64,000 bases of DNA from Scandinavium sp036409475. GTDB taxonomy: Bacteria > Pseudomonadota > Gammaproteobacteria > Enterobacterales > Enterobacteriaceae. The stretch is from assembly GCF_036409475.1 (NCBI RefSeq), contig NZ_JAYRCK010000017.1, forward strand, positions 1 through 64,000, written 5' to 3'. The notes under the pieces are model-generated. The model did no database searches and was not told the origin of the DNA. It saw nothing but the letters and a program-made list of their open reading frames with translations. Of this stretch, positions 7,562 to 16,388 are shown one piece after another (position 1 is the first letter of the stretch; every line of letters starts with the position of its first letter). Both the position numbers and the translations under genes were made by a program.

Positions 7562-9639
7562 TATTTCCCTCCGATGGTAGCGGTCATACGAATCTGACGG
7601 TTGTCTGACAGCTCCAGATTTGACAGCACCACCAGTTGCGGCAGATTACGGCGCAGAAATCTGGACAGCAACGGACGCAGCGCATGGTTAACCAACAGCA
7701 CTGGCGGCGCACCGAGCATCTCCTGACGTGACAGCGCTTCCTGAGTTTGTGCCAGCAGTCGGTCAGCCAGCCCCGGCTCCAGACCGCCACCATTTTGTAA
7801 GGCTTGCAGCAGCAAGCGCTCCAGCGGGGTATCAAGCCCAATGACCTGCACTTCGCCATTGCCCGGGAACCACTGTTGAGTGATCGCCCGACCCAGTGCC
7901 ACACGCACCACGTTGGTCAGCTCATGCGGATCGGTCTGCACAGGCGCATGTTCCGCCAGCGTTTCCAGAATGGTACGCATATCGCGAATCGGCACTTTCT
8001 CATCCAGCAGGTTTTGCAGGACTTTGTGCAGGGTGGTTAGCGTGACCACACCCGGCACCAGATCTTCGGTCAGCTTCGGCATTTCCTGCGTCACGCGATC
8101 CAGCAGTTGCTGCGCTTCCTGACGGCCAAACAGCTCGGCCGAATGGAGGCTTATTAAATGGTTGAGGTGCGTCGCGACGACAGTGCTGGCTTCAACCACC
8201 GTAAAGCCCTGAATCTGAGCCTGTTCTTTCAGCGCACTTTCAATCCAGATAGCCGCCAGACCAAACGCCGGATCGACTGTTGGCTCACCAGGCAGCGTAC
8301 CCGCAGCAGTACCTGGGTTGATCGCCAGCCAGCGCCCCGGATAAGCATCACCGCTGCCGATATCCACGCCTTTAAGCAGAATGCGATAACGAGCGGGCGG
8401 CAAATCCATATTGTCGCGGATATGCACCACCGGCGGCAGGAAGCCCATCTCCTGAGCGAATTTCTTACGAATAGAACGGATGCGCCCCAGCAGTTCACCG
8501 TCCTGTTGTGAATCCACCATTGGGATCAGGCGATAGCCGACTTCCATCCCGAGCGTATCTTCCAGTTGCACGTCATTCCAGGTGGCCTCGATGGCCTGCG
8601 GACTTTCCTGTGGGCGAACGGGTGCCGCTTGTGCCGGAGCCTTTTGCTCACGTCCACGTAGCCACCAGGCAAGGCCCAGCAACGCCGCTGTAAACAGCAG
8701 GAACACAAAGTTCGGCATGCCAGGCACCATGCCGAGCAAGCCGAGCACCGCGGCACTCAGCATCATCACGCGTGGGTTGCTGAACAGCTGACCAACCATC
8801 TGCTCGCCGACATCCTGATCGGTTGCCACGCGAGTCACGATGACGCCTGCTGCGGTGGAGATAACCAGTGCCGGGATCTGCGCCACCAGACCATCGCCGA
8901 TAGTCAGCAGCGTATAGCTCTCCGCCGCGTGGCCTAAATCCATGCCGTGTTGCAAAACCCCAACCAGCAAACCGCCGATGACGTTTATCACCATAATCAG
9001 AATACCGGCGACGGCATCCCCGCGAACGAATTTACTCGCACCGTCCATCGAACCGTAGAAATCGGCCTCTTGGGTCACTTCTGCGCGGCGGCGTTTGGCA
9101 TCCTCTTCACCAATCAACCCGGCGTTCAGGTCGGCGTCGATCGCCATCTGTTTACCAGGCATCCCATCAAGCACAAAGCGCGCGCCCACTTCGGCGATAC
9201 GCCCGGCACCCTTGGTGATAACCATAAAGTTGATGATAACGAGGATCACGAACACCACGATACCGATGGCAAAATTGCCCCCGACAAGGAAGTGACCGAA
9301 GGCTTCAACAACCTTCCCCGCCGCCGCCGCCCCGGTATGTCCTTCCATCAAAATAATACGGGTGGAGGCTACGTTCAGCGCCAGGCGCAACAAAGTGGTA
9401 AACAGCAGAATGGTCGGGAAAGCCGCAAATTCGAGTGTGCGCTGAGTGAACATCGCCACCAGCAGCACCATAATCGACAGCGCAATGTTGAAGGTAAACA
9501 GCAAATCGAGGACGAAGGCGGGCAGCGGCAGCACCATCATCGACAGGATAAGCAGGATCAGCACCGGTCCGGCAAGCACCTGCCATTGGGTGGATTTAAA
9601 GTTGCCGGGCAGACGCAGCATTGCGACCAGATTAGCCAT
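7561..9639 (-). CDS. flhA: Flagellar export gate protein FlhA (692 aa)
   Basis: FlhA forms the nonameric inner-membrane ring of the flagellar type III export gate. It has eight N-terminal membrane helices, the FHIPEP-type loop region (KGAGRIAEVGARFVLDGMPG, about residues 145-165) and a large cytosolic C-terminal domain that docks chaperones and substrates. The length matches E. coli. It overlaps flhB by 8 bp and flhE by 1 bp, which indicates an operon. There are no lesions. Confidence 0.98.
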   Translation of the reverse strand: MANLVAMLRLPGNFKSTQWQVLAGPVLILLILSMMVLPLPAFVLDLLFTFNIALSIMVLLVAMFTQRTLEFAAFPTILLFTTLLRLALNVASTRIILMEGHTGAAAAGKVVEAFGHFLVGGNFAIGIVVFVILVIINFMVITKGAGRIAEVGARFVLDGMPGKQMAIDADLNAGLIGEEDAKRRRAEVTQEADFYGSMDGASKFVRGDAVAGILIMVINVIGGLLVGVLQHGMDLGHAAESYTLLTIGDGLVAQIPALVISTAAGVIVTRVATDQDVGEQMVGQLFSNPRVMMLSAAVLGLLGMVPGMPNFVFLLFTAALLGLAWWLRGREQKAPAQAAPVRPQESPQAIEATWNDVQLEDTLGMEVGYRLIPMVDSQQDGELLGRIRSIRKKFAQEMGFLPPVVHIRDNMDLPPARYRILLKGVDIGSGDAYPGRWLAINPGTAAGTLPGEPTVDPAFGLAAIWIESALKEQAQIQGFTVVEASTVVATHLNHLISLHSAELFGRQEAQQLLDRVTQEMPKLTEDLVPGVVTLTTLHKVLQNLLDEKVPIRDMRTILETLAEHAPVQTDPHELTNVVRVALGRAITQQWFPGNGEVQVIGLDTPLERLLLQALQNGGGLEPGLADRLLAQTQEALSRQEMLGAPPVLLVNHALRPLLSRFLRRNLPQLVVLSNLELSDNRQIRMTATIGGK

Positions 9640-10786
9640 CAGTGTCCTTCTCGTTCAAAAAATCCAGTGCTTCAGGCACCGGTAAATGCTCAGGTTTCTT
9701 CGGAGGCGTGCCACCTGCCAGTTTCCAGCGCTTCAGTTGCCACACCCACGCCAGTACTTCTGCCACGGCGGCATACAGCGTGCCGGGAATTTGCTGACCG
9801 ATTTCGGCGTGACGATAAAGCGCACGCGCCAACGGCGGAGCCTGCAACACCGGGATCTTATGTTCTTCACCCAGTTCGCGAATACGCAGCGCGACAAGGC
9901 CCGCGCCTTTCGCCACCACTTTTGGCGCGCTCATTTTGTTTTCTTCGTACTGCAACGCCACCGAATAGTGTGTCGGGTTCGTGACAATAACGTCGGCTTT
10001 TGGCACGTCGGCCATCATGCGGCGACGGGCTGCAGCACGCTGCATCTGGCGAATACGCCCTTTCACATGCGGGTCGCCTTCGCTCTGTTTAAACTCATCG
10101 CGAATGTCCTGGCGGGACATACGCAGCTTCTTGATGTGGCTGAAAATCTGGAAAAACACGTCGAAGCCAACCATCGGCACCACACCGATCACGACCAATA
10201 ACGCGCACAGCCCGACCATGTTCAGCGCATTGCCCATCGCCGTGAGCGGTGACTCACTGATAAGCCGCATCATGTCAGGCCAGTGAAGCCAGACAAACAC
10301 GCCCGCCACGCAGCCGACCAGCACAGATTTGAGAATGGCTTTCAGCAATTCAGCGGCGGACTGGGCCGAAAACATACGAGCAATGCCCGGCAAGGGATTG
10401 AGCTTATCGAACTTAAAGGCCAGCGATTTTGGGCTGAACACCAGGCCACCCAACATCACCGGCCCCAGCAGTGCCATCACCACCACACCCACAATCAACG
10501 GCGTCAGCGCCAGCATGGCCTGTTTAATCAGCAGGATGATTTGCCCAAGGATCAGATTCGGGTCATTGATAATGCTGTGGTCGAAGTGCAGCCCGGAGGA
10601 AAGCAGACTCGCCAGCCTGCGCGCCATCGCCTCGCCGCCAAGCCAGAGCACGCCAACGCCCACCAGCAAAATCAGCAGTGAGGTCAGCTCGCGCGAACGC
10701 GGGATCTGCCCTTCTTCACGTGCCTTTTCCAGCCGTTGGGGTGTGGGGGCTTCTGTTTTGTCTTCGTTGTCGCTTTCTTCAGCCAC
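9632..10786 (-). CDS. flhB: Flagellar export switch protein FlhB (384 aa)
   Basis: FlhB is the export-gate component that cleaves itself and switches secretion from rod/hook to filament substrates. The autocleavage motif NPTH is present in VTNPTHYSVALQYEE, after four membrane helices. The charged N-terminus DKTEAPTPQRLEKAREEGQI is characteristic. The start is GTG at 10786, consistent with the E. coli N-terminus. It is the first gene of flhBAE, so the class 2 promoter should lie between it and the divergent fimbrial operon, but I could not assign it with confidence. Confidence 0.97.
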   Translation of the reverse strand: MAEESDNEDKTEAPTPQRLEKAREEGQIPRSRELTSLLILLVGVGVLWLGGEAMARRLASLLSSGLHFDHSIINDPNLILGQIILLIKQAMLALTPLIVGVVVMALLGPVMLGGLVFSPKSLAFKFDKLNPLPGIARMFSAQSAAELLKAILKSVLVGCVAGVFVWLHWPDMMRLISESPLTAMGNALNMVGLCALLVVIGVVPMVGFDVFFQIFSHIKKLRMSRQDIRDEFKQSEGDPHVKGRIRQMQRAAARRRMMADVPKADVIVTNPTHYSVALQYEENKMSAPKVVAKGAGLVALRIRELGEEHKIPVLQAPPLARALYRHAEIGQQIPGTLYAAVAEVLAWVWQLKRWKLAGGTPPKKPEHLPVPEALDFLNEKDTDG

Positions 10787-11258
10787 TTCGCATGCTCAAG
10801 GATGGGTTTCCTGACCCTAATCATGCCAGAGCCAGATTGCACCAATGGCTGGAAAAGGGGGTATAAAGGATTGCTTTTAGGGTGTTTCAACTCGAGAAAA
10901 TGCGCATGGATTTAACGTGTAGCACTTACGGCAAAGGTCTCGCCCTCACTTCGTAAACAACTACCTGCCCTAATTTATAGGCAGCCTTAGCACACCACGG
11001 TTAAATAGATGTCTCAAAAGAGACAATTAATCACCGTGAATGATCTGTTCTATTAATACAACCCACGACAATATAAATAAAATATATATCAAACAGACAA
11101 AAACAGTATTTATGTCTGATAACAAACACGTTATTATCTGTACCGGTATTTAAAGAGAGTTGCATCTGTGTATACTACGGCGGATATCAACATTATTTTC
11201 ACAGACCGGTTGTTAGCATCGTTTTACGGATTAATCGTTACACTAAGGGAATCTCGCT
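10787..11258. other. 472-bp divergent regulatory region between flhB and the fimbrial operon
   Basis: No coding sequence is supported here. The half near 11000-11160 is markedly A/T-rich, typical of H-NS-silenced fimbrial control regions. It contains a nested hairpin at 10994-11038 (CACGG...CCGTG outside, TGTCTC-aaaa-GAGACA inside at 11010-11025) and a possible extended -10 promoter at 11169-11176 reading into the fimbrial operon. I looked for paired inverted repeats of an invertible fim-type switch and found none convincing. Confidence 0.6.
11169..11176 (+). promoter_or_regulatory. Possible extended -10 promoter of the fimbrial operon
   Basis: TG directly precedes TATACT (11171-11176), with no good -35 element. 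It lies 83 bp before the pilin start codon. A weak promoter of this form would fit an operon needing an activator. Confidence 0.4.
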
Positions 11259-11837
11259 ATGAAACAGAAAAATAAACATCTCGCTTTCATTATGTTTTCA
11301 CTTATGTTTTCCTCCTATAATGCTGTTGCTGACGGGATGAATGCCGGCACAGTACATTTTACGGGTGAAATTATTGAACCAAGCTGTGTCATTGATGGAA
11401 ATGATGGCAAGGACAATAATGTCCCCTTGGGAAGTTATCCGACCTCTTTATTTGCCGAAGTCGGAGACCAGTCTACGCTTCAACCCTTCGATATCTCACT
11501 TAAAGACTGCCCGGTGCAAACCGATGGACTTAGTAGCGTACAGTTGACCTTCGAAGGGACCACCGTTGCCAGCAGTAACTCAGAACTCCTCACTGTCAGT
11601 TCGATTACGACACAAGGGACCACTGCAGCGACCAATGTCGGCATTGCAGTAAGCCTGCAAGAAACGCCAACGTCGCTTTTGACGCTTGACGGAGCCGAAG
11701 ATCAGATTGTGATTGCTTTAAGACCAACCACTGACAACATAAGGGCCAGTTTCTTTGCACGCTACAAGGCTTATGCAATCCCCGTGACTGCGGGTCCGGC
11801 TGATGCAGATATGACGGTAAACATTCTCTATCGTTAA
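11259..11837 (+). CDS. Fimbrial major subunit (192 aa)
   Basis: This is the pilin of a chaperone-usher fimbria. It has a signal peptide ending near NAVA-DG, then a FimA-like mature start (AGTVHFTGEIIEPSCVI). The disulfide Cys pair sits at residue 47 and at FDISLKDC, and the C-terminus VNILYR has the alternating hydrophobic pattern and penultimate Tyr of the donor-strand family. GGGAA precedes the ATG. It is first in a + strand operon with chaperone, usher and adhesin. I cannot name the fimbrial type. The gene is more A/T-rich than the flagellar neighbours, which suggests acquisition. Confidence 0.88.
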   Translation: MKQKNKHLAFIMFSLMFSSYNAVADGMNAGTVHFTGEIIEPSCVIDGNDGKDNNVPLGSYPTSLFAEVGDQSTLQPFDISLKDCPVQTDGLSSVQLTFEGTTVASSNSELLTVSSITTQGTTAATNVGIAVSLQETPTSLLTLDGAEDQIVIALRPTTDNIRASFFARYKAYAIPVTAGPADADMTVNILYR

Positions 11838-11901
11838 ATTTAATGTCAGCGAACGTTTAATTCACTATCGTTAAATTTAATGTCAGCGAACGTTTAATTC
11901 A
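11828..11901. repeat. 37-bp perfect tandem duplication at the pilin stop codon
   Basis: A 37-bp unit starting CTATCGTTAAATTTAATG occurs twice in a row with no mismatch (11828-11864 and 11865-11901). The first copy includes the last pilin codons and its TAA; the second is untranslated. Perfect identity indicates a recent slippage duplication. Confidence 0.95.
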
Positions 11902-11909
11902 CTCTGTAG

Positions 11910-11945
11910 AACATAGTCACCTCCTGGGCTGGCTATGTTTTACCA
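11910..11945 (+). terminator. Intercistronic hairpin after the pilin gene
   Basis: AACATAGTCA (11910-11919) pairs with TGGCTATGTT (11930-11939), allowing one G-U pair, and is followed by TTTA. It lies between pilin and chaperone genes. Such attenuating hairpins commonly make pilin transcripts more abundant than those of downstream assembly genes. Confidence 0.6.
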
Positions 11946-11960
11946 TGACCATAATTTATT

Positions 11961-12671
11961 ATGAAAATATACGCATCTGGACTATGGTTATTAATATCAT
12001 TCTTAGCGACAATGCTATTTAATTCCTCCCATGCCGAAGGAATTCAAATTGGCAGAACGCGGGTTATTTATGATGCCAGTAAGAAAGAGACCGCGCTGCC
12101 GTTAATCAATCAGGATAAAGAACTGCCGTGGCTCATTCAATCCTGGGTGACTCAGGAAGATAAGAAAACAGCAGCACCGTTTATTGTCACGCCACCTCTT
12201 TTTCGTCTCGACCCGCAAAAAGAACAAAGTCTGAGGATCATCTGGTCTGGGGCTAGCGCACCATCAGACAAAGAATCCCTGTTCTACTTAATCGTACGTA
12301 CCATACCTGGCAGTGATAAAAAGAATGAAAACCAGAACGTATTACGAATCATCTACAAAACACAGCTGAAACTTTTTTATCGCCCGGAAGGGCTTAAGGG
12401 AACCCCGGATGAAGCCTGTCAGAACCTTCATTTTTCGCGTTCTGGCAGCCAACTGCAGATAAAGAATGATAGCGGTTACCATCTCGTTTTCGACTCCCTG
12501 TATCTGGGCCATAGCCAGCAACGCAAAGCGGACATCGTCGCACCAAAAAGTACCGCCACACTTGCTGCTTCAGACAGCAGTCAACAGGTAAACTGGCGCT
12601 GCATCACCGATTACGGTAATGCCTCACCGAAATACACCGCTCTCGTTGAGCAAGGCAGCGGAACGCCATGA
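11961..12671 (+). CDS. Periplasmic fimbrial chaperone, PapD family (236 aa)
   Basis: This chaperone caps pilin subunits in the periplasm by donor-strand complementation. A signal peptide (to SSHA-EG) precedes the two immunoglobulin-like domains. Family landmarks are IGRTRVIYD with the conserved Arg, the Pro-rich segment FIVTPPLFRLDP and the conserved basic residue in IIYKTQLKLFYRP. The ATG at 11961 has only a weak ribosome binding site. The 3' end overlaps the usher start (ATGA), so the pair is translationally coupled. Length fits the family. Confidence 0.92.
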   Translation: MKIYASGLWLLISFLATMLFNSSHAEGIQIGRTRVIYDASKKETALPLINQDKELPWLIQSWVTQEDKKTAAPFIVTPPLFRLDPQKEQSLRIIWSGASAPSDKESLFYLIVRTIPGSDKKNENQNVLRIIYKTQLKLFYRPEGLKGTPDEACQNLHFSRSGSQLQIKNDSGYHLVFDSLYLGHSQQRKADIVAPKSTATLAASDSSQQVNWRCITDYGNASPKYTALVEQGSGTP

Positions 12672-15211
12672 TGGTGAGGATACTCTGTCGCTCTTCCTGC
12701 GGGCTAAAACTCCCCCACTCACTCCTGGCCGGATTGAGCGGCTTGTTGCTGTTGGTTGATAGTGCCCAGGCGAGAGAATTTTACTTTTCGCCCGATTCTC
12801 TTGAGCGAGGGAGCGGTTCTCAGCAAACCACTGATTTGTCGTTATTTTCCAACCCAAATGCACAGCTTCCCGGCGAATACAAAACTCAGGTCATCGTTAA
12901 TCACCTGAAAGTGCAGGAACGGATGCTCAGTTACACCAGTGCCAACGATGGGCACCTGGTGCCACGTCTGACTCCGATGATGCTAAGAGAATGGGGGGTG
13001 AAAGTGGATGATTTTCCTGCCATTGCGTCACGTCCGCCGGGCGACCCGCTCGAAAAACAGCTTGGCGACTACATTCCGGCTGCCAGCACCCGCTTTGATT
13101 TTAACCGCCAGACGCTTGAGGTCAGTATTCCTCAGGCCTCACTTGATGCCCTCAGCGTGGGCTCAGTTCCTCAATCACGTTGGGAAACCGGGGTCCCGAT
13201 GATGTTTGCCGACTATTCATTCAGCGACAATGATAATCAGGGCAGCGCATCCGGGCGCGATCACAGCCAATATTTGAACCTCAGAAGCGGCGCTAATCTC
13301 GGCGGCTGGCGGTTTCGTAACTACGGCATATGGTCCAAAAATGAGGATAGCAACGCCTGGCAAAATGTCGGGAGCTGGGTTCAACACGACATCCGTGTAC
13401 TCAAAGCCCAGTTTATTGCCGGGCAAAGTAGCACTCACGGAGAGGTATTCGACAGTATTCAGTTCAGCGGTGTGAATATTGCCTCTGATGACGACATGCT
13501 ACCCGTGAGCGAACGTGGATTTGCGCCAACGATTCGCGGGACCGCCAACTCCAACGCCACGGTGACTGTCAAACAAAACGGCTTCCTCATCTATCAGCAG
13601 AATCTGTCCCCCGGCCCCTTTGAAATTCACGACCTCTATGCCTCAACCAACAGCGGCAATCTGGATGTCACGGTAAAAGAGGCCGATGGCAGTGAGCACA
13701 GTTTCACCCAGGCATTCTCCAGCGTGGCGTTGATGCAACGCCCATCTCATCTGCGTTTTGAAGCCACTGTAGGACGCTTTCGTGCCGATCAGGGCAGCAA
13801 CGATGATGAGCCTGAATTTATTCAGGCAAGCGCCATTTATGGCCTGAACAACCGGCTGACGCTATATGGCGGCATCACCGGATCCGCAGACTATAATGCG
13901 TTGGCAACCGGCATCGGTTTGAGCCTCGGCAAGTTTGGCGCAGTTTCACTCGATGTAACGGCGGCGCGTACCCAGCTTGATGATGGTTCTGTCAGTAACG
14001 GTCAGTCCTGGCGGGCGTTGTACTCCTCAGAACTGCCCTATACGCAGACACACTTTACGCTGGCAAGCTACCGTTACTCCACCCAAGGCTACTACTCGTT
14101 TGCCGATGCCAACCATCATGTCGACCACGATGATGAGGACTATCGTGGCTACCACAAGCGTAACCGGATACAAATCAGCATCAGCCAGCCTGTGGGCGAT
14201 GGCAGCCTCTATCTCAACGGCTATCAGCAAAATTATTGGGGTGACGAGCGCACCGAAAGGAGTTTCTCCGCAGGGCTGGATTATCAGATCAAAGGCATCA
14301 ACTTTCACCTTGCCTTGTCCGAAAACAGGGACAGCGACAGAGAAGATAATGACCGCATCATCTCCTTCGGGTTCAGTATTCCGTTGAGCCGTTGGCTGCC
14401 AAATAGCTGGGCCAGTTATAACATCAGCGACAATAATCAGGGCGCTACCGTCCAAAATGTCGGGGTCGGCGGAACCTTACTGGACGACAACAGCCTGAGC
14501 TATTCGCTGCAGCAGAGCCACAGCAATCAACAACCAGCCGACAGTAGCAGCATTTACAGCAGTTGGCGTACACAGTACGCAAATCTAAACGTGGGTTATT
14601 CTTCTGATTCCGCAGGCCAACGGCAAACCAGTTACGGGGCCAGCGGGGGATTGGTCCTCCATCCACATGGTCTGACCCTCTCGCAGCCACTCGGTGATCA
14701 GTTCGCCATTATTAATGCCGACGGCGCGTCGGGTATCGCGTTCCAGAACCAACAAGGGATCCGTACCGACTGGTTTGGTAATGCCATCATCCCGTCGCTG
14801 ACCCCCTATCAGGAAAACCGCATTGGCATGGACACAACCCAACTGCCGGACAACATTGACAGTGAAGGCACTGCAGTAACCGTAGTGCCTACCCGTAATG
14901 CGGCAGTAGAAGCCCATTTCAGCGCCAAAGTGGGCTACCGCGCACTGGTTCAGCTGTCGTTGCCGAACGGCGACGTTGTGCCGTTTGGGGCGATAGCTAG
15001 CGCCGACGACGGGAAAATTAACGGTATTGTGGCAGACCGCGGGGTGCTCTATCTCTCGGGACTTCAGAATGCTATTGAGTTGCTGGTGAAATGGGGCAAC
15101 GACCCCAACCAGCACTGTGCTGCGAGTCTCCCCGCAGCCTCCTCTATTCCCGATACGAATCCAACCGGGATCAAACACGTTACGGCTCTCTGCCGTCAGG
15201 AAGGACACTGA
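12668..15211 (+). CDS. Outer membrane fimbrial usher (847 aa)
   Basis: This is the pore that assembles and secretes the fimbria. A signal peptide ends near DSAQA-RE, followed by the usher N-terminal domain (EFYFSPDSLERG), a large beta-barrel with plug, and C-terminal domains ending in a Cys-containing tail. The segments RGFAPTIRGTANSNATVTVKQNG and FEIHDLY are strong usher signatures. The ATG at 12668 overlaps the chaperone stop; a second ATG follows at once. The stop overlaps the next gene's start by one base. It appears intact. Confidence 0.95.
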   Translation: MMVRILCRSSCGLKLPHSLLAGLSGLLLLVDSAQAREFYFSPDSLERGSGSQQTTDLSLFSNPNAQLPGEYKTQVIVNHLKVQERMLSYTSANDGHLVPRLTPMMLREWGVKVDDFPAIASRPPGDPLEKQLGDYIPAASTRFDFNRQTLEVSIPQASLDALSVGSVPQSRWETGVPMMFADYSFSDNDNQGSASGRDHSQYLNLRSGANLGGWRFRNYGIWSKNEDSNAWQNVGSWVQHDIRVLKAQFIAGQSSTHGEVFDSIQFSGVNIASDDDMLPVSERGFAPTIRGTANSNATVTVKQNGFLIYQQNLSPGPFEIHDLYASTNSGNLDVTVKEADGSEHSFTQAFSSVALMQRPSHLRFEATVGRFRADQGSNDDEPEFIQASAIYGLNNRLTLYGGITGSADYNALATGIGLSLGKFGAVSLDVTAARTQLDDGSVSNGQSWRALYSSELPYTQTHFTLASYRYSTQGYYSFADANHHVDHDDEDYRGYHKRNRIQISISQPVGDGSLYLNGYQQNYWGDERTERSFSAGLDYQIKGINFHLALSENRDSDREDNDRIISFGFSIPLSRWLPNSWASYNISDNNQGATVQNVGVGGTLLDDNSLSYSLQQSHSNQQPADSSSIYSSWRTQYANLNVGYSSDSAGQRQTSYGASGGLVLHPHGLTLSQPLGDQFAIINADGASGIAFQNQQGIRTDWFGNAIIPSLTPYQENRIGMDTTQLPDNIDSEGTAVTVVPTRNAAVEAHFSAKVGYRALVQLSLPNGDVVPFGAIASADDGKINGIVADRGVLYLSGLQNAIELLVKWGNDPNQHCAASLPAASSIPDTNPTGIKHVTALCRQEGH

Positions 15212-16350
15212 TGCGTTACTCTTCATTGCGCTGTGGCGGGTACATCTTCCTGCTACTTTTAATCCACTCTCACTCAGCTTACGCCACTGTTCTGAAAGGC
15301 TGTTTTCCTTCTCCCGGCAGCTATGAAACGCAATACAGTCGGCCACTTTCCCCTGATGAAAATAGCCAAGGGAGCATCATTACTGCGGATGCTCACCTGG
15401 TGGGCAGTGGCCCCACCATCTATGCCCAATGCAATTGCCCAAAAACTATTTCATCCTCCGCTCAGGTAAAGGGATACAGCTTTGCTAGCAGCCCTTTGAT
15501 GGCTGGGTCGACAAGCGGAACGGGCTATCTTACCGAGAAACTGGATATCCATGTTGATGGCTATAATGATGCCATCGACTCACCCGATGGGAATGGGCTC
15601 TATGCGAACACCATTAGCACCTATCCAACGCTCTCCCCTGGCGGACAAGCCGAAAAACTCACCTCCATCGAAAGCACCGAAACCGTCTGTAGCGATGATA
15701 CACGTCCGGTCGCAGGTGTACCGCAGCGGCAGTTCAAGTGGAACATCATTTTCGCTCGTCTGTATGTTAAATCCCCCATCCTCGGAGAGGAAATTATTCC
15801 CTCAACCCTCGTTCAGCAAACTTCAGCTTGCCTTTATTATGGCAGCGGTATGTGCATGCTGTCTGATTCACGCCCCGTTTCTAATATTTGGTTTTCAGGG
15901 ATCCTCAGTGCCCCACTGAGTTGCACCATCAACGCGGGGAGCGTTATTGAAGTCGGTTTTGGCGCTGTGGCGAGTTCGGATTTTATAGCCAGAGGACAAC
16001 CCCCGAAAGGTTACACGCTGAGAAACGTTGATATCTCTTTTCACTGCGATAATGCAGCGGTCAGCAATACGGAAAAAATCAAGCTCACGCTTTCTGCTGA
16101 TGAGGGTGTGGAGGATACGGAAAGTGGACTCATTGGCAAAATGACCGGCCGGGACGATATCGGAGTGAGAGTCTATGACGCTAATAGCAGCAACGTGCGT
16201 CTTGACGGCAACAGCGAATTTCCCATCAGCCTTGATGAGCAAGGAAACGGCTCAATCCACATGACCGCAGCCCCCGTATCGACAAAAGAAAGCAGACCCG
16301 AACCGGGCAAATTTGAAGGGAATGTGACCATTAAAATGGACCTGCGCTAG
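15211..16350 (+). CDS. Fimbrial tip adhesin (379 aa)
   Basis: The last gene of the operon has the size and plan of a two-domain tip adhesin. A signal peptide (to HSAYA-TV) leads into an N-terminal domain of about 200 residues with several Cys (CNCPK, CLYYGSGMC) that I do not recognise and that probably binds a receptor. A pilin-like C-terminal domain starts near APLSCTINAGSVIEVGFG and ends VTIKMDLR. The start is the ATG at 15211 overlapping the usher stop (TGATG), with GGAAGGA before it. The receptor is unknown. Confidence 0.82.
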   Translation: MRYSSLRCGGYIFLLLLIHSHSAYATVLKGCFPSPGSYETQYSRPLSPDENSQGSIITADAHLVGSGPTIYAQCNCPKTISSSAQVKGYSFASSPLMAGSTSGTGYLTEKLDIHVDGYNDAIDSPDGNGLYANTISTYPTLSPGGQAEKLTSIESTETVCSDDTRPVAGVPQRQFKWNIIFARLYVKSPILGEEIIPSTLVQQTSACLYYGSGMCMLSDSRPVSNIWFSGILSAPLSCTINAGSVIEVGFGAVASSDFIARGQPPKGYTLRNVDISFHCDNAAVSNTEKIKLTLSADEGVEDTESGLIGKMTGRDDIGVRVYDANSSNVRLDGNSEFPISLDEQGNGSIHMTAAPVSTKESRPEPGKFEGNVTIKMDLR

Positions 16351-16363
16351 CGCTCATAAAAGA

Positions 16364-16382
16364 ATGGCCCATCATGGGCCAT
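16364..16382. terminator. Palindrome between fimbrial adhesin and cheZ
   Basis: ATGGCCCAT-c-ATGGGCCAT is a perfect palindrome lying between two convergent genes, 14 bp after the adhesin stop. There is no clear T-run on the + side, so termination strength is uncertain. Confidence 0.55.
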
Positions 16383-16388
16383 AGCAAA

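Noticed and set aside
10900..11258. fimS-like invertible switch before the fimbrial operon
   Set aside because: No pair of identical inverted repeats of suitable length and spacing was found and no recombinase gene is nearby.
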